Positions 26,227-34,733 of a stretch of 64,000 nt of DNA are shown piece by piece. Positions within the stretch are counted from its first letter, which is position 1. Each line of letters opens with the position of its first letter. A program made the position numbers and the translations under genes. Origin of the DNA: Stenotrophomonas sp. YIM B06876. Lineage in GTDB: Bacteria; Pseudomonadota; Gammaproteobacteria; Xanthomonadales; Xanthomonadaceae. The notes under the pieces were generated by a model that had not been told where the DNA came from, did no database searches, and worked only from the letters and a program-made list of their open reading frames with translations. Where the stretch lies: contig NZ_JAUJUJ010000003.1 in the NCBI RefSeq assembly GCF_030711595.1, positions 1 through 64,000 of the forward strand. Reading direction: 5' to 3'.

Positions 26227-26691
26227 TCAGAAATTCCGCTCGAATTCCACGATGCCGTTGCCGGCGGAAGTCTGCAGTTTCAACTGGAAGCGCACGCTGT
26301 CGTGGACGCCGGTGCGTACCGTGCCGACCTGATCGACGTAGGCGCCGGTGGTCACCGGGCGCAGCGTGATCGTCTGCCGGCGGCCGGAGAGGTCGGTGGC
26401 CGTGGCACTTATTTCGCCGCCCAGCGGCAGTTCCTCGCCTTGCTGCACCTCGCGCAGGGCGACCACCAGCAACGCCTGGCCGGCATCGCGGTTGACGCCA
26501 TAGCGGCGGGCGACGGCCGCGTTCATCGCCAGCGTCGGCAGGGCGTTGTAGCGCACCCGCAGGTGGCCGAAATCGGCATGGGTGGGCGTGGGCGCAAGCA
26601 GCTGCGCCGGCTGCGGTGCATCGCCGGCGGAGCAGCCGGGCAGCCATAGCAGCGGCAAAGTGCACAGCAACAGCCAGGGGGCAAGGCGCAT
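26227..26691 (-). CDS. DUF4426 lipoprotein
   Basis: 154 residues starting MRLAPWLLLC. The signal peptide is followed by a lipobox-like LPGCS (C near 19). The body has FGHLRVRYNALPTLAMNAAVARRYGV and DSVRFQLKLQ, matching DUF4426. Function unknown. It lies 7 bp after proC, so it is probably the third gene of a yggS-proC-DUF4426 operon, an arrangement common in gammaproteobacteria. Confidence 0.85.
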   Translation of the reverse strand: MRLAPWLLLCTLPLLWLPGCSAGDAPQPAQLLAPTPTHADFGHLRVRYNALPTLAMNAAVARRYGVNRDAGQALLVVALREVQQGEELPLGGEISATATDLSGRRQTITLRPVTTGAYVDQVGTVRTGVHDSVRFQLKLQTSAGNGIVEFERNF

Positions 26692-26698
26692 GTGGACC

Positions 26699-27544
26699 TC
26701 AGTCGTTGGCGGCGGAGAGTTCCCGTCCGCGCCGGGTGGCGGCGGCAATGGCGCGCGCGGTCAATGCTTCGAATCCGCCGGCCTGGAAGGTCTCGATCGC
26801 GGCCTGGGTGGTGCCGCCCGGCGAAGTGACGCGCCGGCGCAGGACGGCCGGGGCTTCGCCAGCCTCGGTCAGCATGCGCGCCGCACCCAGCACCGTGTCC
26901 AGTACCAGGGTACGGGCGGCGTCGGCGGGCAGCCCCTGTTCCAGTGCCGCCGCCTCCATCGCTTCGGCCAGCAGGAACACATAGGCCGGGCCGCTGCCGG
27001 ACACCGCGGTGACCGCATCCATGCGCGGCTCGTCCTCGATCCAGACCGTGCGCCCGGCGCTGGCCAGCACGCCATCGGCCTGCGCGCGCTGTGACGCGCG
27101 TACGCGCGCATTGGCGAACATTCCGGTCACGCCGGCGCCGAGCAACGCCGGCGTATTGGGCATCGCCCGCACGATGCTCTGGCCGCCGCCCAGCCAGCGG
27201 TCGAGCTGGCTGGCGGTGATGCCGGCCGCGATCGAAAGCACCAGCGGCGGCTGCGACTGCGCCAACGCGGCCAGCGAGGCGCAGACCTCGCGCATCACCT
27301 GCGGTTTCACCGCCATGATCCAGATCGCCGCATGGCGGGCCGCCCCGGCGGCATCGGCGGCGGTAGTCACGCCGAAATCGGTCTGCAGCGCCTCACGCAG
27401 CGCCGGCACCGGCTCGGCCACATGGATCCGGCGGGCCTCCATGCCCCGGCGGATCAGTCCGGCGATCAGGCTGCGGGCCATATTGCCGCCGCCGATGAAG
27501 GCCAGGGTGCTGGACAGCAGGGCGTCGCGGGTGGGATCGGTCAT
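26699..27544 (-). CDS. proC: Pyrroline-5-carboxylate reductase
   Basis: 281 residues from MTDPTRDALL. N-terminal dinucleotide fold FIGGGNMARSLIAGL, WIMAVKPQ, and the C-terminal signature block with GSGPAYVFLLAEAM and VTSPGGTTQAAIE. It makes proline from pyrroline-5-carboxylate. Another in-frame ATG is at 27550; the chosen one has GACGAG 6 bp upstream. It follows yggS by 35 bp. Confidence 0.96.
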   Translation of the reverse strand: MTDPTRDALLSSTLAFIGGGNMARSLIAGLIRRGMEARRIHVAEPVPALREALQTDFGVTTAADAAGAARHAAIWIMAVKPQVMREVCASLAALAQSQPPLVLSIAAGITASQLDRWLGGGQSIVRAMPNTPALLGAGVTGMFANARVRASQRAQADGVLASAGRTVWIEDEPRMDAVTAVSGSGPAYVFLLAEAMEAAALEQGLPADAARTLVLDTVLGAARMLTEAGEAPAVLRRRVTSPGGTTQAAIETFQAGGFEALTARAIAAATRRGRELSAAND

Positions 27545-27579
27545 CGTCATCTCGTCAAAACGGGCTGATGGGCGGTGGA

Positions 27580-28251
27580 TCAAGGGGACGGGCGCTGTCC
27601 GAACAGGGCGGTACCCACCCGGACCATGGTGGCACCTTCGGCGATGGCCAGCGCGAAGTCGTCGCTCATGCCCATCGACAGCGTGTCCACCGCCGGGTGC
27701 CGCGTTGCCAGTTCATCGAACAGGGCGCGCATGCCGGCAAACGCCGCGCGCCGCCGCCCGGCTTCGGGATGCGGCGCCGGAATCGCCATCAGCCCGCGCA
27801 GCCGCAACTGCGGCGCGGCCGCAATCGCCAGGGCCAGGGCCTCGATCTGGTGCGGAAGGCAGCCGTGCTTGCTGTCCTCGTCATCGATATTGACCTGGAT
27901 CAGCACGTTCAGCGGCCCCCGCGCTGCGGGGCGATACCGGGCCAGCGCGGCCACCAGTTTGACCCGGTCCACGCTCTGCACCCAGTCGAACAGCTGCGCG
28001 GCCAGCTCGGCCTTGTTGGATTGCAGATGGCCGATCAGGTGCCACTCCAGTCCGCGATCGGCCAGGGCGGCGATCTTGCCGGCCGCCTCCTGCACGTAGT
28101 TTTCCCCAAAAGCGGCCTGCCCCTGGTCGGCCAGCGCCGCGATCGCCGTGGCCGGACGGGTCTTGGAAACCGCCAGCAGGCGGACCGGCGGGCGGCCGTG
28201 CGCGGCCTCGGCGATGGCGTGCTGGATCAGGGCGAGCGGGGCGGTCTGCAA
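27580..28251 (-). CDS. yggS: YggS/PROSC family PLP homeostasis protein
   Basis: 223 residues from a TTG start. LLAVSKTRP holds the PLP-binding lysine; FGENYVQEA, WHLIGHLQSNK, IQVNIDDEDSKHG and LSMGMSDDFALAI are family landmarks of this single-domain alanine-racemase-fold protein. It controls free pyridoxal phosphate rather than catalysing a reaction. First gene of the yggS-proC unit, divergent from pilT. The start codon is a best guess. Confidence 0.93.
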   Translation of the reverse strand: MQTAPLALIQHAIAEAAHGRPPVRLLAVSKTRPATAIAALADQGQAAFGENYVQEAAGKIAALADRGLEWHLIGHLQSNKAELAAQLFDWVQSVDRVKLVAALARYRPAARGPLNVLIQVNIDDEDSKHGCLPHQIEALALAIAAAPQLRLRGLMAIPAPHPEAGRRRAAFAGMRALFDELATRHPAVDTLSMGMSDDFALAIAEGATMVRVGTALFGQRPSP

Positions 28252-28334
28252 GCAAGCAACCTCTTACGGCGGAGCGCTATACTGCCGCCCAAGGGGAAAA
28301 CCTTCCAGTCGCAGCCCAGGGGAAATGCAGCGTT

Positions 28335-29372
28335 ATGGATATCGCTGAACTATTGGCATTCTCGGTCAAGAACCGTGCATCGGACCTGCATCTTTCCGCA
28401 GGCCTGCCACCGATGATCCGTGTCGACGGCGATGTCCGTCGCATCAATATTCCCGCACTTGATCACAAACAGGTGCACGCGCTGGTGTACGACATCATGT
28501 CGGACAAACAGCGGCGCGATTATGAAGAGTTCCTCGAAGTCGATTTCTCGTTCGAGATTCCTTCGCTGGCACGCTTCCGTGTCAACGCCTTCAACCAGAA
28601 CCGCGGCGCCGGTGCGGTGTTCCGTACCATTCCCTCCGAGGTGCTGACGCTGGAAGACCTCGGCTGCCCGCCGATCTTCCGCGAGCTGATCCAGCAGAAG
28701 CAGGGGCTGATCCTGGTGACCGGGCCGACCGGCTCGGGCAAGTCGACCACGCTTGCCGGCATGATCGACTACATCAACAAGAGCGAATACGGCCACATCC
28801 TCACCGTCGAGGATCCGATCGAATTCGTGCACACCTCGCAGAAGTGCCTGATCAACCAGCGCGAAGTGCACCGTGACACCCACGGGTTCAACGAAGCGCT
28901 GCGCTCGGCCTTGCGTGAAGATCCGGACATCATCCTGGTCGGCGAACTGCGTGATCTGGAAACCATCCGGCTGGCGCTGACCGCCGCGGAAACCGGCCAC
29001 CTGGTATTCGGCACCTTGCATACCAGTTCGGCCGCCAAGACCATCGACCGCATCATCGACGTGTTCCCGGCGGGCGAAAAGCCGATGGTGCGCTCGATGC
29101 TGTCCGAGTCGCTGCGCGCGGTGATCTCGCAGGCGCTGCTGAAGAAAGTCGGCGGCGGGCGTACCGCGGCGTGGGAAATCATGGTCGGCACCCCGGCCAT
29201 CCGCAACCTGATCCGCGAGGACAAGGTGGCGCAGATGTATTCGGCGATCCAGACCGGTCAGCAGAACGGCATGATGACCCTGGACCAGCACCTGCAGGAT
29301 CTGGTCAAGCGCAGCCTGATTACCCGCAACCAGGCCAAGGACTACGCCAAGGACAAGCGCCTGTTCGAATAG
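28335..29372 (+). CDS. pilT: Type IV pilus retraction ATPase PilT
   Basis: 345 residues. N-terminal PAS-like domain (SDLHLSAGLPPMIRVDG), Walker A GPTGSGKST (about 132-140), the Asp box, Walker B region and the PilT-specific AIRNLIRE near 290. It powers pilus depolymerisation for twitching. A TATACT at 28278-28283 is a plausible -10 box, 52 bp upstream of the ATG. pilU follows 102 bp downstream. Confidence 0.98.
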   Translation: MDIAELLAFSVKNRASDLHLSAGLPPMIRVDGDVRRINIPALDHKQVHALVYDIMSDKQRRDYEEFLEVDFSFEIPSLARFRVNAFNQNRGAGAVFRTIPSEVLTLEDLGCPPIFRELIQQKQGLILVTGPTGSGKSTTLAGMIDYINKSEYGHILTVEDPIEFVHTSQKCLINQREVHRDTHGFNEALRSALREDPDIILVGELRDLETIRLALTAAETGHLVFGTLHTSSAAKTIDRIIDVFPAGEKPMVRSMLSESLRAVISQALLKKVGGGRTAAWEIMVGTPAIRNLIREDKVAQMYSAIQTGQQNGMMTLDQHLQDLVKRSLITRNQAKDYAKDKRLFE

Positions 29373-29474
29373 CCGGGACGATGTGCGCGGCATGCCCGCC
29401 ATGGCGCGCACCTCCCGCAGGTCTTTTCCTCGCCGCAAGCGTATTTTGTGCATCGCCCATTCCGGAGCACTGTC

Positions 29475-30605
29475 ATGAGCACCATCGACTTCACCTCGTT
29501 CCTCAAGCTGATGGCGCACCAGAAGGCGTCGGATCTGTTCATCACCTCGGGCATGCCGCCTTCCATGAAGGTGAACGGCAAGATTTCGCCGATCACGCAG
29601 TCGCCGCTGACCAGCCAGCAGAGCCGCGACATGGTGCTGAACGTGATGACGCCGTCGCAGCGCGAGGAGTTCGAAAAAACCCACGAGTGCAATTTCGCCA
29701 TCGGCGTTGCCGGCGTCGGCCGTTTCCGCGTCAGCTGTTTCTACCAGCGTAACCAGGTGGGCATGGTGCTGCGCCGGATCGAGACCCGCATTCCGACGGT
29801 GGAAGAGCTGAGCCTGCCGCCGGTGATCAAGACCCTGGCGATGACCAAGCGCGGCATCATCCTGTTCGTGGGCGCCACCGGCACCGGCAAGTCGACCTCG
29901 CTGGCGGCGATGATCGGCTACCGCAACCAGAATTCGACCGGCCACATCATCACCATCGAAGACCCGATCGAGTTCGTGCACAAGCACGAGGGCTGCATCA
30001 TCACCCAGCGCGAAGTCGGCATCGATACCGACAGCTGGGACAACGCGCTGAAGAACACCCTGCGCCAGGCGCCGGATGTGATCATGATTGGCGAGGTGCG
30101 CACCCGCGAGAGCATGGACCACGCCATCGCGTTTGCCGAAACCGGCCACCTGGTGCTGTGTACCCTGCACGCCAACAACGCCAACCAGGCGATGGACCGC
30201 ATCATCAACTTCTTCCCCGAAGACCGCCGCAACCAGTTGCTGATGGATCTGTCGCTCAACCTCAAGGGCGTGGTCGCGCAGCAGCTGATCCCCACCCCGG
30301 ACGGCAAGGCGCGCAAGGTGGCGATGGAGATCATGCTGGGCACGCCACTGGTACAGGACTACATCCGCGACGGCGAGATCCACAAGCTCAAGGAAGTGAT
30401 GAAGGAATCGGTGCAGCTGGGCATGAAGACCTTCGACCAGAGCCTGTTCGAGCTGTACCAGGCCGGCGAGATCAGCTATGAGGACGCGCTGCGTTACGCC
30501 GACTCGCAGAACGAGGTGCGCCTGCGCATCAAGCTCTCGCAGGGCGGCGATGCCAAAACCCTGGCACAGGGTATGGATGGCGTGGAGATAGCCGAGGTCC
30601 GTTGA
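29475..30605 (+). CDS. pilU: PilT-like ATPase PilU
   Basis: 376 residues from MSTIDFTSFL. Walker A is GATGTGKST (about 132-140), followed by VEDPIEFVHKHEGC-type Asp-box sequence (here IEDPIEFVHKH) and HANNANQAMDRI. Longer than PilT, with an extra C-terminal stretch ending GMDGVEIAEVR, which is the PilU pattern. It works with PilT in retraction. A strong terminator lies 28 bp after the stop. Confidence 0.96.
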   Translation: MSTIDFTSFLKLMAHQKASDLFITSGMPPSMKVNGKISPITQSPLTSQQSRDMVLNVMTPSQREEFEKTHECNFAIGVAGVGRFRVSCFYQRNQVGMVLRRIETRIPTVEELSLPPVIKTLAMTKRGIILFVGATGTGKSTSLAAMIGYRNQNSTGHIITIEDPIEFVHKHEGCIITQREVGIDTDSWDNALKNTLRQAPDVIMIGEVRTRESMDHAIAFAETGHLVLCTLHANNANQAMDRIINFFPEDRRNQLLMDLSLNLKGVVAQQLIPTPDGKARKVAMEIMLGTPLVQDYIRDGEIHKLKEVMKESVQLGMKTFDQSLFELYQAGEISYEDALRYADSQNEVRLRIKLSQGGDAKTLAQGMDGVEIAEVR

Positions 30606-30633
30606 CCGCGCGCCGCGCTGAGTGGCACCTGTC

Positions 30634-30659
30634 AAAGCCCGGTCCCTGACCGGGCTTTT
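30634..30659 (+). terminator. Intrinsic terminator of pilTU
   Basis: Perfect 11-bp stem AAAGCCCGGTC / GACCGGGCTTT with a CCT loop, ending in TTTT. The A-rich left flank would also give a usable T-tract on the minus strand, so it may serve both directions. Confidence 0.9.
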
Positions 30660-30957
30660 GCATGGGCCGGCACCCATGCGGTTCCCGGCATTGCCGCGGC
30701 AGGAGCGACATGCGTCGCGAAACGCGTTGAAAGAGCAGCGCGACGGATGGACCCCAGGCAGCAGGCGTTGCTGCAGGAGCATTCCCCGGCATTGTGGGCA
30801 TCCTGCGTTCGGGACCGGGCGCGTGCGGTTCAAAGGGGGCGGTGACGACGCCGGGTGGGGCGGCGTGTCCGCGCCGTCCGGCCGGCTGCTCCGGGAAAGT
30901 GTGGGTGTTTTCCGCGGCTGTTCCGCGATCCAATGCGGAAGGAATATCTGCCGGACC
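30660..30957. other. Intergenic stretch between pilU and tag with a REP-like hairpin
   Basis: No gene is supported. At 30700-30720, CAGGAGCGACATGCGTCGCGA contains the hairpin GCGAC-ATGC-GTCGC behind GGAG, the pattern of REP-type elements common in Pseudomonas and Xanthomonas relatives. The rest is GC-rich without motifs I recognise. Confidence 0.45.
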
Positions 30958-31500
30958 TCAGTCCTGGCGGCGCCGCCAGGCCGGCCCGGAGGCTTCGATC
31001 CGGGCCAGCACCGGACAGCCTGGCTGGTGGGCACCGGGCAGGTAGCCCAGGCTCATCAGGAATTCGCCGGTGATCTCGCCGCCGGTGAAGTGGAACGTCT
31101 TCTTGAACAGCTTCACCCAATCGGGTTTTTCGCGCGGATGGTGGCTGTCCAGCCAGGCGGCAAAGCCGCCATGGGAGGCGCGCATGGCCGCGATCACACC
31201 GGCATTGTGGATGGCGGCATGCACCTTGAGCCGGTTGCGGATGATGCCGGCGTCGGCCAGCAGGCGCGCCACGTCGGCCTCGCCATAGGCGGCCACGGTA
31301 TCGACATCGAATCCGTCGTAGGCGCGGCGCAAATCCTCCCGCTTCTTCAGGATCGTCTCCCAGCTCAATCCGGCCTGGTTGATTTCCAGCAGCAGCCGTT
31401 CAAACAGTTCACGCTCGCCGCGTTGGGGAAAGCCGTACTCGGTGGCGTGATAGTGCGCATGCACCGGGTGGCCTGGAGCGATATCACAGTAGCTGGGCAT
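30958..31500 (-). CDS. DNA-3-methyladenine glycosylase I family protein
   Basis: 180 residues from MPSYCDIAPG; an in-frame ATG lies 9 bp further upstream at 31509. HATEYGFPQRGERELFERLLLE, QAGLSWETILKKRE and FDVDTVAAYGEADVARLLADAGIIRNRLKV are typical of the Tag/HhH-GPD-like family that excises 3-methyladenine. The zinc-binding Cys/His pattern of E. coli Tag is not fully conserved, so it may be a Tag-like paralogue. Divergent from yqgE. Confidence 0.85.
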   Translation of the reverse strand: MPSYCDIAPGHPVHAHYHATEYGFPQRGERELFERLLLEINQAGLSWETILKKREDLRRAYDGFDVDTVAAYGEADVARLLADAGIIRNRLKVHAAIHNAGVIAAMRASHGGFAAWLDSHHPREKPDWVKLFKKTFHFTGGEITGEFLMSLGYLPGAHQPGCPVLARIEASGPAWRRRQD

Positions 31501-31593
31501 GGGCGGCATTGTTCCGTTGGCACAGGGCGTTTGCCCGGCGCCGATTATCGCGCCGGGGCGGCCTTCCGCGCGCGCAGGCGATAGAATGGCGGC

Positions 31594-32160
31594 ATGTCCG
31601 CGCTGTCGCTCCCTCTCGCCAACCATCTGCTGGTCGCACTGCCGACGCTGGCCGGGTCCAGCTTCGCCCGCAGCGTGGCATTGATCTGCCGGCATGACGA
31701 GGGCGGGACGATGGGAGTGGTGATCAACCAGCCCTCCGAATACACCCTGGGCGAGGTGTTGTCGCAGATGGACATCCATACCGACGACGCCGTGCTGCGC
31801 GCCCGTCCGGTGCTCAGCGGCGGCCCGGTGCATCCCGAGCGCGGATTCGTGATCCATGACGACGCGCGACCGTGGGATTCCAGCCTGGAAGTGGGCGGTG
31901 GGCTGTACCTGACGACTTCGCGCGACATCCTCGAGGCGATGGCGCATGGACAGGGGCCGCGCAATGCGCTGGTCGCGCTGGGCTGTGCCGGCTGGGACGG
32001 CGGCCAACTGGAACAGGAATTGGCCGACAACAGCTGGCTGACCGTGCCGGCCGACGCGGCGTTGCTGTTCGAGCTGCCGCTGGAAAGCCGCTGGCAAAGT
32101 GCGGCGGCGCGGATCGGCGTGGACCTGTTCCGTCTGACCGGATACAGCGGCAATGCCTGA
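31594..32160 (+). CDS. YqgE/AlgH family protein (UPF0301)
   Basis: 188 residues. [12 protein letters not shown] and [24 protein letters not shown] at the N-terminus, then [16 protein letters not shown] and [17 protein letters not shown] sequence (here [13 protein letters not shown]), are family hallmarks. The biochemical role is unclear; it was linked to alginate regulation as AlgH. Overlaps ruvX by 8 bp, the conserved yqgE-yqgF pair. Confidence 0.94.
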   Translation: MSALSLPLANHLLVALPTLAGSSFARSVALICRHDEGGTMGVVINQPSEYTLGEVLSQMDIHTDDAVLRARPVLSGGPVHPERGFVIHDDARPWDSSLEVGGGLYLTTSRDILEAMAHGQGPRNALVALGCAGWDGGQLEQELADNSWLTVPADAALLFELPLESRWQSAAARIGVDLFRLTGYSGNA

Positions 32161-32620
32161 TCCGGTGGCGCTTTCGCCCGACAGTACCGTGCTCGGTTTC
32201 GATGTCGGTTCGCGCCGCATCGGCGTGGCCATCGGCAGTCCGTTCGGGGTCAGTGCGCGCGCGCTTGCGGTGATCGATGTGCATGGCAATGGACCGGACT
32301 GGGCGGCGCTGGATCGCCTGCACAAGGAATGGCGTCCGCAGGGCATGGTGGTCGGTGACCCGTTGACGCTGGAAGGCGAGGACCAGCCCAACCGCAAGCG
32401 CGCCCATGCCTTTGCCCGCCAGCTGCAGCAGCGCTACAAGGTGCCGGTGGTGCTGGTGGACGAGCGCTCCAGCTCGGTCGAGGCCGCCCGCCGCTTTGCT
32501 GTCGAGCGTGCCGAAGGCCGCAAGCGTCGCCGCGATGCGGCCAACCTGGATGCGGTGGCCGCTGCGGTCATCATCGAACGCTGGTTGTCGGCGCCGGGCG
32601 ATGCCACCCCTGTTTCCTGA
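32153..32620 (+). CDS. ruvX: Holliday junction resolvase-like YqgF/RuvX
   Basis: 155 residues. RNase-H-like fold: [15 protein letters not shown] (about 13-27) holds the first catalytic Asp, [10 protein letters not shown] the next strand, and DERSSSVEA the conserved Asp/Glu, with a late Asp in [10 protein letters not shown]. The family processes 16S rRNA 5' ends and has been linked to Holliday junctions. Its start lies inside yqgE, and pyrB follows 21 bp later. Confidence 0.94.
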   Translation: MPDPVALSPDSTVLGFDVGSRRIGVAIGSPFGVSARALAVIDVHGNGPDWAALDRLHKEWRPQGMVVGDPLTLEGEDQPNRKRAHAFARQLQQRYKVPVVLVDERSSSVEAARRFAVERAEGRKRRRDAANLDAVAAAVIIERWLSAPGDATPVS

Positions 32621-32641
32621 CTCCTGCCAAGACCTGCCGCC

Positions 32642-33592
32642 ATGACCGTCTCGCAATTCGATTCCCAGGGCCGCCTGCGCCACCTACTGACACTGGATGG
32701 GATGCCCCGTGACACCTTGCTGCAGCTGCTCGACCGCGCCGGCCAGATCCGCGATGCCGCCATCGGCCGGGTCGGCAACAAGCGCCATGTGCTGGCCGGT
32801 ACCGCGATCTGCACGCTGTTCTTCGAGCCTTCCACCCGCACCCGCAGTTCCTTCCAGCTGGCGGCACAGCGGCTGGGGGCGGACGTGCTGAATTTCGATG
32901 CCTCCACCTCGTCCACGCGCAAAGGCGAAACCGCCGGCGATACGCTGCGCAACCTGGAAGCGATGGGCGTGCGCGGGTTCGTCGTACGCCATCCCGATGA
33001 CGGCGCCGTGGCCGAGCTGGCCGCGGCCGCCGGGGAAGGCACCGCGCTGATCAATGCCGGCGATGGGCGCAACGCGCATCCCACCCAGGGGCTGCTGGAC
33101 ATGCTGACCCTGCGCCAGGCCAAGGGTCCGGATTTCTCCAGGTTGAAGGTGCTGCTCGTCGGCGATGTCAAACACTCGCGTGTGGCCCGCAGCGATCTGC
33201 AGGCGCTGCGCACGCTGGGGGTGGGCGAGATCCGTGTCTGCGGGCCGCAATCGTTGCTGCCGGAGGACGCGATCCTCGATGGCTGTGTGGTCGGCCAGGA
33301 CTTCGACGCCATGCTCGAAGGCGCTGACGCATTGATGCTGCTGCGGCTGCAGCGTGAGCGTATGGAAGAGGGGCTGGTGCCCTCGCTGGAGCAGTACCAC
33401 CGCCAATACGGCCTCACCAGCGAACGCCTCAAGCGCGCCGGCGCCAATGCCGCGGTACTGCATCCGGGCCCGATCAACCGCGGCGTGGAAGTCACCGACG
33501 AGGTTGCCGATGGCGCGCAGTCCTGGGTGCTGTGCCAGGTCGCCAACGGCGTTGCCGTGCGCATGGCGGTGCTGGAAACGCTGCTGGGGTGA
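32642..33592 (+). CDS. pyrB: Aspartate carbamoyltransferase catalytic subunit
   Basis: 316 residues. The carbamoyl-phosphate loop STRTRSSFQ (about 64-72), DASTSSTRKGET, HPTQGLLDM and HPGPINRG are all present. It makes carbamoyl-aspartate in pyrimidine synthesis. Only the catalytic chain is seen; no pyrI or pyrC-like partner follows. The yqgE-ruvX-pyrB order is common in pseudomonads and xanthomonads. Confidence 0.97.
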   Translation: MTVSQFDSQGRLRHLLTLDGMPRDTLLQLLDRAGQIRDAAIGRVGNKRHVLAGTAICTLFFEPSTRTRSSFQLAAQRLGADVLNFDASTSSTRKGETAGDTLRNLEAMGVRGFVVRHPDDGAVAELAAAAGEGTALINAGDGRNAHPTQGLLDMLTLRQAKGPDFSRLKVLLVGDVKHSRVARSDLQALRTLGVGEIRVCGPQSLLPEDAILDGCVVGQDFDAMLEGADALMLLRLQRERMEEGLVPSLEQYHRQYGLTSERLKRAGANAAVLHPGPINRGVEVTDEVADGAQSWVLCQVANGVAVRMAVLETLLG

Positions 33593-33640
33593 TGTCCGCG
33601 GGCGGTGGGACTGGCATTTCCAGCCCTGCGGGATGAGGGG

Positions 33641-34378
33641 TCAGTCGGCAGCTTCGGCGCGTTGTTGCAGCTGCACGATATAGCGCAGCTCGTTCCTGGC
33701 CGTGGCGCTTTCCGGGTCCAGCACTTGCGAGGCTTCATAGGCCGCGCGCGCGGCGGCCAGATCGCCGAGTTCGATCAGGGCGAAACCGGTTCCGCGCAGG
33801 GCCATGGCTTCCATATGCGCCGCTTCGGGATGGCGCCGCGCCAGCGCCAGGGCCTGCTGATAGGCCTGCAGCGAACCCTTCCAGTCCTTGCGCCGGGTCA
33901 GCGCCGCGCCGCGCTCACACAGCGGCTCGGCCTCGTAGGGAGCCACGGCGATGGCCTGGTCCAGCCACGCCAGCGCGCTGTCGATCCGGTTCCGTTCGAT
34001 ATCGATGTAGCCCAGGCGGGTATAGGCGCTGCTGCAGGCATGGTCCAGCCATTCGGTGGGATGGCCGCCGCCGGCTTCCTCCATATAGAGCAGATACTGG
34101 CGTTGGCTGCGGAAGCTGAAGGTGCGGCGGCCGGTGACCGCGCGGTAGGCATCACAGCTGCGCGCGGCTTGGCGCAGGGCCGGGAGAGCTTCTTCGTGGC
34201 GGCCGGCCATGCTGGCCGCCACGGCGTTCTGCACCGGGGCCCGCAACGCGATCCCCAGGCCGGGCTCGGCCGCTGCGCTGACCAGCGGGGTGCTGCTCAG
34301 ATAGGAGGGGCCGGTTTCGCGTTGCGCGGCGGCCAGGGCGGGTACACCGAGCACCAGCGCGAAAAACAATGTCCGCAT
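33641..34378 (-). CDS. Secreted tetratricopeptide-repeat protein
   Basis: 245 residues with an N-terminal signal peptide (MRTLFFALVLGVPALAAAQ). Three or so TPR-like helix pairs occur in the C-terminal half: YTRLGYIDIERNRIDSALAWL, CERGAALTRRKDWKGSLQAYQ and GTGFALIELGDLAAARAAYE. Probably a periplasmic scaffold; the partner is unknown. It lies 82 bp after the zinc-ribbon gene and is convergent with pyrB. Confidence 0.8.
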   Translation of the reverse strand: MRTLFFALVLGVPALAAAQRETGPSYLSSTPLVSAAAEPGLGIALRAPVQNAVAASMAGRHEEALPALRQAARSCDAYRAVTGRRTFSFRSQRQYLLYMEEAGGGHPTEWLDHACSSAYTRLGYIDIERNRIDSALAWLDQAIAVAPYEAEPLCERGAALTRRKDWKGSLQAYQQALALARRHPEAAHMEAMALRGTGFALIELGDLAAARAAYEASQVLDPESATARNELRYIVQLQQRAEAAD

Positions 34379-34460
34379 CGCCAGCCGACCTGTGCAGGGA
34401 GTCTGCGGCCGACCATAGCGGCAGTTCCGGCGCCCGGCCAGTGCCAGGCCCGGCGCGCAT

Positions 34461-34727
34461 TCAATCCGGGCGCGGTGCCGCGGCGAGGATCGCCAGTTGC
34501 TCCAGCGCTTCGGCGTGTCCCTGTGCGGCCGCGTCCTTGAGCTGCTGCAGGCTGGGGTGCAGCACGATCAGCAGCGGGTGCTCGCAGCCCGGGCAGCTGT
34601 ATTCGGTCTGCTCGTCATGCAGTTCCATTTCCATCTGCCGCGAGCTGCCATGCCATTCACAGGCGGGGCAGGTGTGCGGGTGTTCGCGCCAGCCGGGCTG
34701 GTAGTAGTTTTCGACGGTGAAGGTCAT
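34461..34727 (-). CDS. Small zinc-ribbon protein
   Basis: 88 residues. Two CxxC knuckles, C20/C23 (CPAC) and C45/C48 (CPGC), are spaced like a zinc ribbon; a short helical tail follows (LQQLKDAAAQGHAEALEQLAIL). No signal peptide, so it is likely cytoplasmic. I do not recognise a named family. It begins 6 bp after the mgtE stop, so it is probably cotranscribed with the magnesium transporter. Confidence 0.75.
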   Translation of the reverse strand: MTFTVENYYQPGWREHPHTCPACEWHGSSRQMEMELHDEQTEYSCPGCEHPLLIVLHPSLQQLKDAAAQGHAEALEQLAILAAAPRPD

Positions 34728-34733
34728 ATCGGC

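Noticed and set aside
28350-31034. Minus-strand open frame of 894 codons
   Set aside because: It runs antisense through pilT and pilU, which have complete motifs. High GC content gives long open frames by chance, and the translation is His/Arg/Gln-rich without domains.
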